A stretch of 64,000 bases of DNA. Origin: Crenobacter intestini (GTDB taxonomy: Bacteria > Pseudomonadota > Gammaproteobacteria > Burkholderiales > Chromobacteriaceae). This document shows, one piece after another, positions 1 through 9,098 of the stretch. Positions within the stretch are counted from its first letter, which is position 1. Every line of letters begins with the position of its first letter. The DNA is taken from the NCBI RefSeq assembly GCF_004919095.1, contig NZ_STGJ01000014.1:33721-97720 (forward strand), in the 5' to 3' direction. The translations under genes and the position numbers were made by a program. The notes beneath the pieces are model-generated. The model was not told the origin of the DNA and made no database searches. It saw only the letters and a list, made by a program, of their open reading frames with translations.

Positions 1-231
1 CGGGCCGCCCGCCAGCCCGTCGAGCACCGGATCTGCGCCAGCAACGAACTGGCCACGCTCGACCAGCGCATGTTCGCTGCGTATCAGGCGCTGCGCCCCT
101 ACGCCGACGCTGAGATTTTGCGCGCGGAACAGCGTCAATGGCTGCGCACGCGTAACGCCTGCGAAGAGATGGCGTGTCTGCGGGCGGCCTACCAGCAGCG
201 GATTAGCCAACTCGAAGCAGGCCTGCCCTGA
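1..231 (+). CDS. LprI-like (DUF1311) protein, 3' part
   Basis: The reading frame is open from the first base of the window to TGA at 229-231, giving 76 residues of the C-terminal part of a secreted protein. Paired cysteines (HRICAS, RNACEEMACL) and the pattern of a short helix followed by AEILRAEQRQWLRTRNAC match the DUF1311 / lysozyme inhibitor LprI N-terminal family, whose members are usually exported small proteins. The signal peptide would lie upstream of the window and cannot be seen. A lysozyme-inhibiting role is known only for some family members, so function is inference. Confidence 0.65.
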   Translation, partial: RAARQPVEHRICASNELATLDQRMFAAYQALRPYADAEILRAEQRQWLRTRNACEEMACLRAAYQQRISQLEAGLP

Positions 232-300
232 ACGCGACACGGACTGTCGCTTCCGTATGTCATGATGTGTTCCGTTGCCTAAGCGGATAAGGAGCAAGCC

Positions 301-1104
301 ATGAGCCGTACCTACCAGCCCGTTTCCCTGGAAGCCCTGGCCGACGTCGAAGACATCGGCCACCTGCAAGTAATCGCGCCACCGACGCTGAGCGCAGGCG
401 ACGCCGTCTGGCTCGACCGCCTGAGCGAGGACGAACTGCAACTTGTGACCGTGCACGCAGGAGAGCCCATTCCCGCCGGCGCGACGGTGTACCTGGCCGG
501 CGAATGCGATGAGGAAGAAGTGCAGCTGAGTCGCGGCGGGTCGACGGATAGCCCGTGTTTCGGCCTGCGCCGTGTGCCGCAACGCACCGGAGATGAAACC
601 GGCGTTCCGGCGCGTGACTGGTCGGCGTTGCCGCTGGGCACGGTGGCGCGCGACTTCTGCGACGAGCGCTTTGACGGCCGCTGCGAATTGAGCGGCGAAG
701 CCGAAGCGGGTATCACGGTGTTCACCACCGGGTACACCATCCAAGGCCAGGCGCACTACAAGCTGTTCATCGAGGCCGAGGAGCGTCGCTGCTGGCTGGC
801 GCTGTTCCTCTACACGCCACTGTTTGTGCCGGAAGCGCGGCGCGACGAGCTATGCCGTCTGCTGATGCACATCAACGACCAGTGGCGGGTGCCCGGCGCG
901 CTGCTGCTGAGAAACGGCGGCCAGATCTGCTACCGGCAGATCGTCGACTTTGAAGGCTGCGAAGTCACCCCGCGCGCACTGCACAACATGCTGCAAATAG
1001 CGGGCGACGTACACGCTACCTGGTTCGACGCCTACGCACGCGTCGCACTGGCCGGGCAGTCGCTGGAAGACGTGCTGGCCAGCCGCCAGCAGGCACAAGA
1101 CTGA
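301..1104 (+). CDS. YbjN-like hypothetical protein
   Basis: The protein has 267 residues and starts at ATG after AAGGAG (290-295). The N-terminal third is acidic and not recognised. From about residue 150 the sequence has the feel of the YbjN fold (type III chaperone-like): a first strand YKLFIEAEERR, a second LALFLYTPLFVP, a helix RRDELCRLLMHIND, then LLRNGGQICYRQIVDFEG and a closing helix. YbjN-like domains are small binding modules with no enzyme activity. The gene lies 9 bp before a Cys-rich small protein and close to an ADP-ribosylglycohydrolase, all on one strand, so the three are probably co-transcribed. No transmembrane segment or signal peptide is seen. The family call is from pattern memory only. 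Confidence 0.55.
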   Translation: MSRTYQPVSLEALADVEDIGHLQVIAPPTLSAGDAVWLDRLSEDELQLVTVHAGEPIPAGATVYLAGECDEEEVQLSRGGSTDSPCFGLRRVPQRTGDETGVPARDWSALPLGTVARDFCDERFDGRCELSGEAEAGITVFTTGYTIQGQAHYKLFIEAEERRCWLALFLYTPLFVPEARRDELCRLLMHINDQWRVPGALLLRNGGQICYRQIVDFEGCEVTPRALHNMLQIAGDVHATWFDAYARVALAGQSLEDVLASRQQAQD

Positions 1105-1113
1105 GAGGACACC

Positions 1114-1368
1114 ATGTCACGCTGCATCCATTGCGGCTCGGCCGCCTACGGCCCGGCCTGCCCGTATAGCCCAAACCATTACCACGAGCACGGCGACGAC
1201 CCCACGCGCTGCGACTTCTGCGGCAGCCGTGCCTACGGGCCGGCGTGCCCGTACAGCCCCTACCGTGTCCACCGGCACGCCCATGGCGACCGCTGCCGCT
1301 GGTGCGGCCAGCGGCACAGCCGCGGCGTCGGCTGCCCGTATTCGCCCAGCAACTACCACGAACACTGA
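1114..1368 (+). CDS. Small Cys-rich protein, three repeats
   Basis: This 84-residue protein is built of three repeats of about 27 residues. Each holds CxxCG, then a G-x-x-CPYSP block and a His-rich tail (HYHEHG, RVHRHAHG, NYHEH). Two CxxC-type pairs per repeat suggest that each repeat binds one metal, probably zinc. ATG follows GAGAGGA (1102-1108). It is sandwiched between the YbjN-like gene and the ADP-ribosylglycohydrolase, with gaps of 9 and 12 bp. No known function; a small metal-binding adaptor is a guess. The regular repeat and conserved CPYSP motif make it a real gene and not a chance ORF. Confidence 0.75.
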   Translation: MSRCIHCGSAAYGPACPYSPNHYHEHGDDPTRCDFCGSRAYGPACPYSPYRVHRHAHGDRCRWCGQRHSRGVGCPYSPSNYHEH

Positions 1369-1380
1369 ACGGAGTGATCC

Positions 1381-2286
1381 ATGCAGCAAGAACAACGCTA
1401 CCTCGGCTGTCTGCTCGGCCTCGCCTGTGGCGATGCGGTGGGCACCACCGTCGAATTCCAGCCGCGCGGCGGCTTTGCACCGCTGACCGACATGGTCGGC
1501 GGCGGCGTATTCGGCCTGCCGCCCGGCGCCTGGACCGACGACACCTCGATGGCGCTGTGCCTGGCCGAGAGCCTGCTCGCGCGGGACGGTTTCGACGCGG
1601 CCGACCAGATGGACCGCTACCTGCGCTGGTGGCGTCATGGCCATCTGAGCAGCACCGGCGAATGTTTTGACATCGGCGGCGCCACACGAATGGCGCTGTC
1701 CCGCTACGAGAAAACCGGCGAGCCTTTTAGCGGCAACCCTGACCCGCACTTCTCCGGCAACGGTTCCTTGATGCGCGTCGCGCCGGTGCCGATGTTCTAC
1801 CAGGGGCATCCTGAGCTTGCGCGCTACGCCGCCGACAGCGCGCGCACCACCCACGCATCGCCCGAAGCCATCGAGACTACCCAGCTGCTGGCGGCCCAAC
1901 TGTCGGTCGCGCTGGCCGGCGGCAGCAAGCAGGCCATCGTGTTCGAGCACGGCTTTACCGCACAAGAAGCGAAAGTAGCCGAGCTCGCCCAGGGCCACTG
2001 GCAGGGCAAGGACGAACTTCAGATCCGCGGCAGCGGCTACGCCGTCGAGTCGCTGGAGGCCGCGCTGTGGTGCTTCTGGCGGGCGGACAGCTTTGAAGAA
2101 GCGGTACTGATGGCCGCCAACCTCGGGCAGGACGCCGATACCACCGCCGCGATCTGCGGCCAGCTCGCCGGCGCGCACTGGGGGGTCGAGGCGATTCCCG
2201 CGCACTGGAGGCGCCGGCTGGTGCATGGCGAGCTGATTGCCAAAATGGCGCGGGCGCTGTGGCAAAGTGCCACCGCAATCCGCTGA
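1381..2286 (+). CDS. ADP-ribosylglycohydrolase family protein
   Basis: The 301-residue protein belongs to the DraG/ARH family, which removes ADP-ribose from proteins, or in some members from nucleic acids, using two metal ions. The N-terminal GLACGDAVGTTVEF and the metal-binding WTDDTSMAL (about residue 56) are present. The C-terminal NLGQDADTTAAICGQLAGA (about residue 242) supplies the remaining aspartates. Length matches the family. ATG follows GGAG (1371-1374). A host ADP-ribosyltransferase partner is not visible in the window, so the substrate is unknown. Such enzymes act in nitrogenase control, ADP-ribosyl toxin immunity or general de-ADP-ribosylation; the neighbouring Cys-rich and YbjN-like genes do not decide between these. 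Confidence 0.92.
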   Translation: MQQEQRYLGCLLGLACGDAVGTTVEFQPRGGFAPLTDMVGGGVFGLPPGAWTDDTSMALCLAESLLARDGFDAADQMDRYLRWWRHGHLSSTGECFDIGGATRMALSRYEKTGEPFSGNPDPHFSGNGSLMRVAPVPMFYQGHPELARYAADSARTTHASPEAIETTQLLAAQLSVALAGGSKQAIVFEHGFTAQEAKVAELAQGHWQGKDELQIRGSGYAVESLEAALWCFWRADSFEEAVLMAANLGQDADTTAAICGQLAGAHWGVEAIPAHWRRRLVHGELIAKMARALWQSATAIR

Positions 2287-2296
2287 AAGGGCCGTC

Positions 2297-2991
2297 ATGC
2301 AACCCTTTATGCCTGAGTCGGTGCTGACCCCGCTCGATGGGCGATCCCTGTTCTACCCGTGCAGCGGCGCAGATTGGCAAATGCCGATCCAACTGTTCGC
2401 GCCGTGGATCAGTGATTTCTGGTTCGTGGACAAGGCCTACTTCACCTCGAAATCGGCGCTCGAGGAGCCCCGCTGTTGGCGAGGGCCCCCCTGTACCGTC
2501 TGCTTGACGTACAGGTCGAAGGCCCCGCGCTCTGGGATCGCCGCGCGCCGCACATTACGCCCTGTGTGCGCAGCGAAACCTACAGGCACGAACCAAGTGG
2601 TCGTGTCGTGCGGATCCATCGTCGGCGCGGCTACGGGTTTTCAGCCCTGCGCAAAGCTGTATTCGGCGAACTGGGCGTTTTTTTCTATCGCGGTGACAGC
2701 ATGGGTGAGGGCGGGAGCGGCAATCTTTGGCTCCTCCGCGAACATGTCCGTGAAGTGCTGCGCTGCTTGCCGGCGGGAGGCTTGTTTGTGACCGACGGCT
2801 CACAGCATGGAAGAGCCGAGCGCGGTGAGTACGACAGCTTCTGGCGTTACCGTGACCTCAAGGTGGAGGACGTCCAGGCCCTGCTGCAAAGTGCCGAGCC
2901 TTTTGCTGACGGTGCGGGGCGGCAGTTCCGGTGTGTCGGCTATGCCGGGAGGCGCTATGGGCGCACGTTGGCGTGGCAGCGGCTGACCTGA
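2297..2991 (+). pseudogene. Frameshifted conserved orphan
   Basis: Two overlapping frames make one protein. Frame A begins at ATG 2297 (ribosome site AAAGG at 2285-2289) and reads LFYPCSGADWQMPIQLFAPW then FWFVDKAYF, ending sensibly near 2470. Frame B takes over there and runs to TGA 2989-2991 through APLYRLLDVQVEGPALWD, FFYRGDSMGEGGSG and LLREHVREVLRCLPAGG. The LFYPCSG start and the FFYRGDSxGEGGS block recall a conserved family of uncharacterised bacterial proteins of about 230 residues. A single base gain or loss near 2465-2475, in a run of Gs and Cs, explains the break; it could be a sequencing error. Function unknown. Confidence 0.6.
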
Positions 2992-3070
2992 TTTCGCCGG
3001 GAATCGGCGCTGGCTTGGACTTGCCCAGTTTGGGTAACATGTATCTGATTGGAATATTTTTGGAGGCTTC

Positions 3071-5092
3071 ATGTCGAATCCCGTTTTGATTTCTGTCATG
3101 TTGATGTGGGGGGCGGCCTGTCTGCTGGTGGCCTGGCTGCTGCATGGCCGGCTCAGGGCCCAGCTGGCTACCCGGCAGGTAGAACTGGAAGGCGAGCTGG
3201 CGGCCGCCGTGTTGCGCCGGGACGGGGTCGAGCAGCAACTGAATGAACAACTCGCCAAGAGCAATCAGTTGGCGGCGCAGCTTGAGGTGGCCCGGCAGCA
3301 GGGGGTGGCCGACTCGGTCAGCCGGGCCCAGATCGAGGAGAGGCTTTCCCAATTCACCGCGCTGCGCGAACAGCTTCAACAGCTGGAGCAACAGCTGAAT
3401 ACCGAGCGGAGCGCGCACGGAAACACACGCGATCTGTTGTCGAACGCACATGCAGAGGCGTCCCGGCTGGAGGAGCGGCTGGCAACCCTGCCGGCGCTAT
3501 CGGCCAAGATGGTCACTGCAGAGCAGGCGCAACAGGATTTGGCCGGTCAGCTGGCGACATTGCGTGAAGAACACAGTGCCGTGCGGGCGGCTCACGAAGT
3601 CCTGACGCTGGCGCGGGACGAGTCGGCCGAACAGCTCAAGCGCGTACAGGCGCAGCTGCTGGAGCAGTCGAATGCGCTGATGGCCGTACAGCAGGAGCGC
3701 GCGACGCTGCTTGAGCGAGTCGAAGCATTGACGCCGCTGGGTGAGCAGCTGGCAGGGGTGCAACAGCAGTTGATGGCCAGCCGAACCGAGCTTGCGGGTG
3801 CCCGCGAGGAAGGGGCTGCCGCACAGAGTTCCCTTGAGGCCCAGAAGAGCGTGGTGGCTGACCTAGTTCAGCGACTGGATCAGACCCGCGTGGCGCGGGA
3901 GCGCGCCGAAACAGAGCTGCGGACGGTCTCCAGCGAGTTGACTGCCTTGCAGACCCAGCAAAGTGCGGATCGCGAACATGCAGAACAGCAACTGCGGCTG
4001 CTGGAAGAAGCGCGCAAGGCGATGGGTGTGCAGTTCGAAAACCTGGCCCAGCAGATCTTTGAAGCCAAAGGCCAGCGCTTCGCGGAGCAGAACCAGCAGT
4101 CGCTGGGCAATCTGCTGACGCCGCTGCGCGAGCAGTTGACCGACTTCAAGACCCGCGTTGAGCAAGTGTACGTCGACGAAGGAAAGGGGCGGAGCGAACT
4201 CAAGAGCCAGGTCGAAATGCTGGCCAACCTCAACAAGACCCTGCGTGACGAAGCACGCAACCTGACCCGAGCCCTGCGCGGCGATAACAAGACGCAGGGC
4301 GACTGGGGCGAATTCATTCTCAAGGACTTGCTCGAGCAACTGGGCCTGATCCCGGGGCAGCACTTTGTTGAGCAACCGAGTGTGGTGCGTGAAGACGGCA
4401 GCCAGGGCCGCCCCGACGTCGTGATCAACCTGCCTGAGGGCCGCAAGCTGATCGTCGACGCCAAGGTGTCGCTGGAAAACTACGTCCATTACGTCGAAGC
4501 GGAAGACGACCTGCAGCGCGAGCAGGCGTTGACGGCGCACTTGGCGTCGGTGCGCAACCACCTTAAGGGTTTGTCGCTGCGCGAGTACCAGAAATTGCCC
4601 GGACTCGAAGGCATCGATTTCGTGCTGATGTTCATGCCAGTGGAGCCGGCCTTCATGCTGGCGACTACCCGGGACCGCAATCTGTTCAAGGACGCCTGGG
4701 ACAAGAACGTCCTGCTGGTCAGCCCGTCGACACTGATGTCGGTGGTGCGCACGGTTTCCCATTTGTGGCGGCAGGAGACGAGTAACCGGCAGACGCAGGC
4801 GATCGTTAAATGCGGCACCCAACTGTATGAAAGCGTCGTCGCTTTCGTGGGCGAGATGGACCTGCTGGGCAAACGCATGCAGCAGGCCCAGCAGGCCTTC
4901 GACAGAGCCAATCATCGCCTGACCAGTGGCAACAACAACGTGGTGCGCAAATCGCTGCAGCTCAAGGAGTTCGGGATTGCCTCCGAGCGCCAGTTTGGCG
5001 CTCAGCGGGTAGGGTTGGCCGAACTTGCTTTGCCCGAACCCAGTGCCGTGAGTGAGGACGAGGCGCTGGTCCCGACGGCTGAGTCGGTATAG
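3071..5092 (+). CDS. rmuC: DNA recombination protein RmuC
   Basis: The 673-residue protein has one N-terminal membrane anchor (about residues 5-26, LISVMLMWGAACLLVAWLL), then a coiled coil of more than 300 residues rich in Q, E, L and A. The RmuC domain follows at about residues 390-620: GDWGEFILKDLLEQLGL, GRPDVVINLPEGRKLIVDAK and VLMFMPVEPAF. The PD-x(n)-IVDAK spacing resembles a PD-(D/E)XK nuclease core. RmuC limits inversions at short inverted repeats in E. coli and lies at the cytoplasmic face of the membrane. ATG follows TGGAGG (3060-3065). It stands alone with a gap of about 80 bp before and 96 bp after, and marks the start of the defence-rich stretch. Confidence 0.93.
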   Translation: MSNPVLISVMLMWGAACLLVAWLLHGRLRAQLATRQVELEGELAAAVLRRDGVEQQLNEQLAKSNQLAAQLEVARQQGVADSVSRAQIEERLSQFTALREQLQQLEQQLNTERSAHGNTRDLLSNAHAEASRLEERLATLPALSAKMVTAEQAQQDLAGQLATLREEHSAVRAAHEVLTLARDESAEQLKRVQAQLLEQSNALMAVQQERATLLERVEALTPLGEQLAGVQQQLMASRTELAGAREEGAAAQSSLEAQKSVVADLVQRLDQTRVARERAETELRTVSSELTALQTQQSADREHAEQQLRLLEEARKAMGVQFENLAQQIFEAKGQRFAEQNQQSLGNLLTPLREQLTDFKTRVEQVYVDEGKGRSELKSQVEMLANLNKTLRDEARNLTRALRGDNKTQGDWGEFILKDLLEQLGLIPGQHFVEQPSVVREDGSQGRPDVVINLPEGRKLIVDAKVSLENYVHYVEAEDDLQREQALTAHLASVRNHLKGLSLREYQKLPGLEGIDFVLMFMPVEPAFMLATTRDRNLFKDAWDKNVLLVSPSTLMSVVRTVSHLWRQETSNRQTQAIVKCGTQLYESVVAFVGEMDLLGKRMQQAQQAFDRANHRLTSGNNNVVRKSLQLKEFGIASERQFGAQRVGLAELALPEPSAVSEDEALVPTAESV

Positions 5093-5188
5093 GCCCCCTG
5101 TGCGGGTAACTGGGGTGGTATGGCGGCAGGTGGCGGTTAATCGGATGGTGCCATCGGTATGGCGGGCATTTGAAAGGGCGGGTTGGAT

Positions 5189-7855
5189 ATGGTGCGAAGC
5201 AAGGCGGTAAAGCCAGAGGCAGTACAAGCCAGTGAGCACGCAGAGAAGCTGACACAGCAGATGTTCGGTTTGCCGAAAATCTACTGCCAGGACAGCGGCA
5301 ATGTCTTGCGACGGCTGTACACCAAAGTCGGTGGCATCAATGCCGCGATGGAAAACATCGCGGGCACCCTTTCGGAGCAGATGCTCCGCATGCTGGAAGC
5401 GAGTGCCAAGCGCCAGCCAGGGCCTTGGACGACTTACGGCAACAGGCAAGGCGGGACGCCCTTGCACATTCTGGCCTTGCCGTTCATTGGCTGGGGAAAT
5501 GCGCTGATTGCGCAGGCCATTGAAGGCACGTTGCTGCTCAACAGCCAGTGCATGACCGAAGGTTGTCCTGAAGGTGATTCACCGGGGGATCGATTGGCGC
5601 GCGTCTACCCGGTGCACAAGATGATCCTCCTGCATCAGCTTGGTTATCTTGGCGATGACGGCTCGGTGGACCAGGCGATGCCGTGTTTGTCGTTCGACGA
5701 TGTCCGGGATGACCTTGAATACCTCGCGTCCCGCACGGCGTTGCTCTACCGCTCACGCGGTATCGCCGAAGCCCTGGCGGTCGATGCCGTCGAGTGGCCG
5801 TACCGGGTGCGCGCGGCAGCGGTGGCCGCGAAGACGTTTCATGGCTGGGGCCAGGCGTCGGAAGCCGAGCAGGACCGGGCGCTGGCGTTGGCGTGGGCGG
5901 TGCTGCTGTGTGGGCGAGGCGAGACCGCGTCGCAGGGATTTCCTGGCGTTGAGTCGCTGCTGGAAAGCGTGGTTGCCGCGCCAATGGCGGGACTGGCGGA
6001 AATGTTTTGCATCGGCGCCGGGCGGGATGTAGTGCTGGCCCGGGTGGAAGAAGCATTCGAAATGCCGCAGGAAAAGGCCCGCACCTTGCCTGCGTTGATC
6101 GCCAAAGCGCAGTCGGGGTCAGGCGAGGCGCAGGTTGCCGCAGCGGCGGCGCCTGAGGCTGTGCGTAGCAAGGCTTGGCCTAGCGCCGAACTGGTCGGCT
6201 TGATCGACCCGGTGTTCCCGCTGTACCTGCCGCCTAATGTACTGCCTGGCGAGGCGGCCAGTATCCCTGCTGTGGATGCTCGGCTGTTCGAGTTGTACGG
6301 CGTGAATCCGGTTCTGGCTCTCGAACATCTGGCCAGTCGTGTGGCGCTGCATTTGCTGCAGGCCGACCGTTGTCCTGACCTCGGGCTGTTGGTGTCCGGC
6401 GAAGAAAAGATCCTGCCGCTGGCCATGGTGCCTGAGCGTATTCGGCCGTATGGAGGGCGTACGCAGAGCGCGACGCTGGCGGCGGAGAACCTGTTTGTCC
6501 AGCAATCGGCCCACCCCTTGCTCGAGCGGATCAAGGCGCGGCTGCTGGCAAACAGCAGGTCGTTGTTCGCTGACTTTGTGCTGCGGGTCGCACGCTTCCG
6601 GCTGGTTTGTCTGCTTGGTCAGGTCACCCCCTCGCTCGCGATGCCGTCCTCCATTTGCGATGGAGACCTGCAGGATTTTTTTGCAGCGTTGGATGCGTGC
6701 CATGCTGGACAGCGATTCGAAGCCTTGGACTTCCTTGAGCACAGCGATGCAGCCGTGAACTGGCATGCAGCGTTTGATGACCTGGCGGACCGCAGCAGGG
6801 CGCTTGGCCAGCTCCATGCAGACCAGCAAGTCATTGGCGATGCAGCGCTCGCCGTGCGGGAAATGGGTACCGCACTGGTCTCCCAACTATCCAGCCTGCT
6901 GGTCGACCCGGAACTGGCTGACATGGCTCGTCTGGAGCAGGAACTCCGGGCCTTTAGCGGGGCGGCAGCGAAGCTTGGTGTGCCAGACGCGGATATCTTG
7001 CCGTGGCGGGAGCACTGGCAAACGGAAGAAGTTGCTGCACAACTGGTTTGCCTGGCCACCACCGTGCGGCTCTCCAAGGAGAAGATCCAGCAGGTCGAGG
7101 GTATTCCTGCCCAGGTCGAGCGTCTTATCCGCGAAGCGGAGGCGCTGTGGAGGCAGATGCCCGGGTGGTGTGCTGAGGCACCTGCTGCCGTCGAACCCGG
7201 TTTGCCGCGGGAACAGGCACCGGTCGTGCTCAAGCAAGGGGTCGACCCGGCCCGGCATGATCGGGCGCTTGATCGGGTGGATGCACTCGAAGTTGAACTC
7301 GAAAAGTCCCGCAATAAGGTGCGCTTGCTCGAACAGCAGAAAGAGCGGCTGATCGCCGCTAAGCTGTCCCCGACGCCGGTGAGGGCGGTACTGGATTCCG
7401 AAACCCTGGCGGAAACGTTGCTGATCGCCCGCCCTTGCCAGACTGCGGATGGCGTGCTCGATCTTGCCCAGGATGTATGCGGCAGCGAGTTGGTGATTAC
7501 CGAAAGCGGCCTGCGTTCTGCCCAGGATTTTGCCCGCCACGATTTCAACGCCCGCCGTTTGCTGACGGTATTGCTGAAACTTTCGCGTGAAGTGTTGCCC
7601 GAGATCGGCGCCGGCCACGCCCCCTTGCAAAGGGTTTTCGGGAGTTCGTACAAACCGCACGAGAGCGAGGTGACGGGCAACAACCAGGCGATGCGGTCCG
7701 AGCGGATGTTTGCCCTGCGCAAGGGAGATAAACCCGTTTACTGCGCGGAACATATCTCGGTCGGCCGCTTCATGCGCGTCTACTTCAAGATCGATGCCGG
7801 GTCGGTCTACATCGTTTATTGCGGGGAGCACCTGGAGGTGGCGAGCAGTAATTGA
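5189..7855 (+). CDS. Unrecognised 888-residue protein upstream of Zorya
   Basis: I do not recognise this family. The protein is soluble-looking and mostly helical. A coiled coil lies near residues 692-725 (RVDALEVELEKSRNKVRLLE), which separates a long N-terminal part from a compact C-terminal module of about 150 residues (DFARHDFNARRLLTVLLKLS to FMRVYFKIDAGSVYIVYCGE). The C-terminal pattern of strands, with a positively charged hairpin and a final YCGEHL, is a little like RelE-type folds, but this is a guess. I chose ATG 5189 over the TTG at 5183 because AAAGGGCGG (5173-5181) lies just upstream. The ASCH gene follows after about 75 bp, and the pair ends at a terminator before zorA. It may be a Zorya accessory gene or an unrelated unit. 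Confidence 0.75.
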   Translation: MVRSKAVKPEAVQASEHAEKLTQQMFGLPKIYCQDSGNVLRRLYTKVGGINAAMENIAGTLSEQMLRMLEASAKRQPGPWTTYGNRQGGTPLHILALPFIGWGNALIAQAIEGTLLLNSQCMTEGCPEGDSPGDRLARVYPVHKMILLHQLGYLGDDGSVDQAMPCLSFDDVRDDLEYLASRTALLYRSRGIAEALAVDAVEWPYRVRAAAVAAKTFHGWGQASEAEQDRALALAWAVLLCGRGETASQGFPGVESLLESVVAAPMAGLAEMFCIGAGRDVVLARVEEAFEMPQEKARTLPALIAKAQSGSGEAQVAAAAAPEAVRSKAWPSAELVGLIDPVFPLYLPPNVLPGEAASIPAVDARLFELYGVNPVLALEHLASRVALHLLQADRCPDLGLLVSGEEKILPLAMVPERIRPYGGRTQSATLAAENLFVQQSAHPLLERIKARLLANSRSLFADFVLRVARFRLVCLLGQVTPSLAMPSSICDGDLQDFFAALDACHAGQRFEALDFLEHSDAAVNWHAAFDDLADRSRALGQLHADQQVIGDAALAVREMGTALVSQLSSLLVDPELADMARLEQELRAFSGAAAKLGVPDADILPWREHWQTEEVAAQLVCLATTVRLSKEKIQQVEGIPAQVERLIREAEALWRQMPGWCAEAPAAVEPGLPREQAPVVLKQGVDPARHDRALDRVDALEVELEKSRNKVRLLEQQKERLIAAKLSPTPVRAVLDSETLAETLLIARPCQTADGVLDLAQDVCGSELVITESGLRSAQDFARHDFNARRLLTVLLKLSREVLPEIGAGHAPLQRVFGSSYKPHESEVTGNNQAMRSERMFALRKGDKPVYCAEHISVGRFMRVYFKIDAGSVYIVYCGEHLEVASSN

Positions 7856-7930
7856 ATATTTTTACTCTGAATTGTTTGTGGCAGCAATCTGAATGATTTA
7901 TTTTCTGATTTGTTTTCACTCAGAAGATTA

Positions 7931-8884
7931 ATGAATATTGTAGGTTTAAATAGAATATTTGGATTAATGATGAAATCTCAGCATGCACTAGATTTTTTGA
8001 GGAATGTCCTGGCGAAGGAACTTGGTTTTACTGCGCTAGACGAGGAGCGGAGAACCAAGGCGCAGTATTTCCGGACAGCGGGTGGCAAGGTGTTTGGTAT
8101 TGTTCTTGGGGAGATGGAAAATGGAGTTTTCTCTGCTCAAACCACATCCATCATTCTTGAGTCGTGTCAGTTACCTACAGGCCTGCCAGCTGGCGTGATG
8201 CAGGTTGCACCCTATAGAGGAAGTTCTACTCATGCGCCTACAAAGGGCATCTTTCTGAAAGATGCACAGACCCGGGTTCAGGTTACTGACGAGCAAGCTT
8301 TGCGTGGGTTGCTCAGTTGGTATGCTCTCGGTGCTGTTTCGCGCAGCGACATCAAGCCGACCATGAATTCTGCAGTAGGTTTGAGTCTGCGTGCACAACC
8401 AGCCAAACAGTCTCCTGTGATTGCTGCTCCAGTCGAGCAAACCCGCGAAGGTTGCGAACAAAATTCTAGGCAGAAATCCGTCCGGGTTCCGGATAAGGGG
8501 CTATTAATCCGGGATCCGTGGATCGAGAAGATATTGCGGGGAGAGAAGGTGTGGGAAATGCGGTCCAGGGAAACGCGAGAGCGGGGGTGGGTGGCCCTGA
8601 TCAAGGCGGGTAGTGGCATGGTCGTTGGGCTCGCCCGCATCGTGGACTGTATTGGTCCGTTGAGTGGAGCGCAGATGTTGGAGACGCAGAACAGACACGG
8701 CATCTCGGCAGAGCGGTTGCCTGAAGTACCACAGTACCGGCATGCCTGGGTGTTGTCCGACGTGATGAGGCTGCCAAGTCCGGTGGCTTATCAGCACAAG
8801 AGCGGTGCTGTGATTTTTGCCAGCCTGGACGCTAAGGCGAGGCAGCAGATTGCAGCGCAGTTGGGTTCTGTCGTCCTGACTTAA
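7931..8884 (+). CDS. ASCH-domain protein
   Basis: The C-terminal half (about residues 190-310) is an ASCH domain, a PUA-like beta-barrel that binds RNA or modified nucleotides. It reads GLLIRDPWIEKILRGEKVWE, RSRETRERGWVALIKAGSG, VVGLARIVDCIGPLSGAQML, then YRHAWVLSDVMRL and SGAVIFASL. The N-terminal half is not recognised. The start is uncertain: TTG 7910, ATG 7931 (AGAAG upstream) and ATG 7967 (GGA upstream) are all possible. The first 300 bp are clearly richer in A and T than the rest of the region, which hints at separate origin. ASCH proteins are often found in defence islands and may read modified bases, but the role here is unknown. Confidence 0.75.
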   Translation: MNIVGLNRIFGLMMKSQHALDFLRNVLAKELGFTALDEERRTKAQYFRTAGGKVFGIVLGEMENGVFSAQTTSIILESCQLPTGLPAGVMQVAPYRGSSTHAPTKGIFLKDAQTRVQVTDEQALRGLLSWYALGAVSRSDIKPTMNSAVGLSLRAQPAKQSPVIAAPVEQTREGCEQNSRQKSVRVPDKGLLIRDPWIEKILRGEKVWEMRSRETRERGWVALIKAGSGMVVGLARIVDCIGPLSGAQMLETQNRHGISAERLPEVPQYRHAWVLSDVMRLPSPVAYQHKSGAVIFASLDAKARQQIAAQLGSVVLT

Positions 8885-8891
8885 GTCTGTG

Positions 8892-8921
8892 GCCACCGGG
8901 TGTGTACTCGGTGGCTTTTTT
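8892..8921 (+). terminator. Rho-independent terminator
   Basis: A 7-bp stem gccaccg/cggtggc with a 10-base loop is followed by a run of six T. It sits 8 bp after the stop of the ASCH gene and closes that unit before the zorA promoter region. Confidence 0.85.
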
Positions 8922-9029
8922 GTTGGTCGAGCGATGCAATCTCCTTGCGGATGCGCGTACTGCGTTGATTTCATAGGGATTTAATCTATTGCAGCACGCT
9001 ACTGGCTGTTTTAAAAACTCCTTCTCCGT

Positions 9030-9035
9030 TACAAT
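9030..9035 (+). promoter_or_regulatory. Possible -10 box for zorA
   Basis: TACAAT lies 64 bp before the zorA start, in an A+T-rich stretch between the terminator and zorA. No good -35 hexamer is seen 17 bp upstream, so this is only a candidate. The 178 bp between terminator and zorA hold no gene. Confidence 0.3.
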
Positions 9036-9098
9036 CTGCGGAAATTATTTTTATCGTTTGTCTTAGCCGACGACCACTATCCTTTCTGAGCTCCACTA

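Noticed and set aside
1114..1368. Possible CRISPR-like repeat
   Set aside because: The repeats are protein-level CPYSP units of 80-odd bases that diverge at DNA level, without spacers.
1117..2298. 393-codon minus frame over the ADP-ribosyl hydrolase
   Set aside because: The plus frame has clear family motifs; this is its shadow.
3863..5467. 534-codon minus frame over rmuC
   Set aside because: Mirror of the rmuC coiled coil, no family features.
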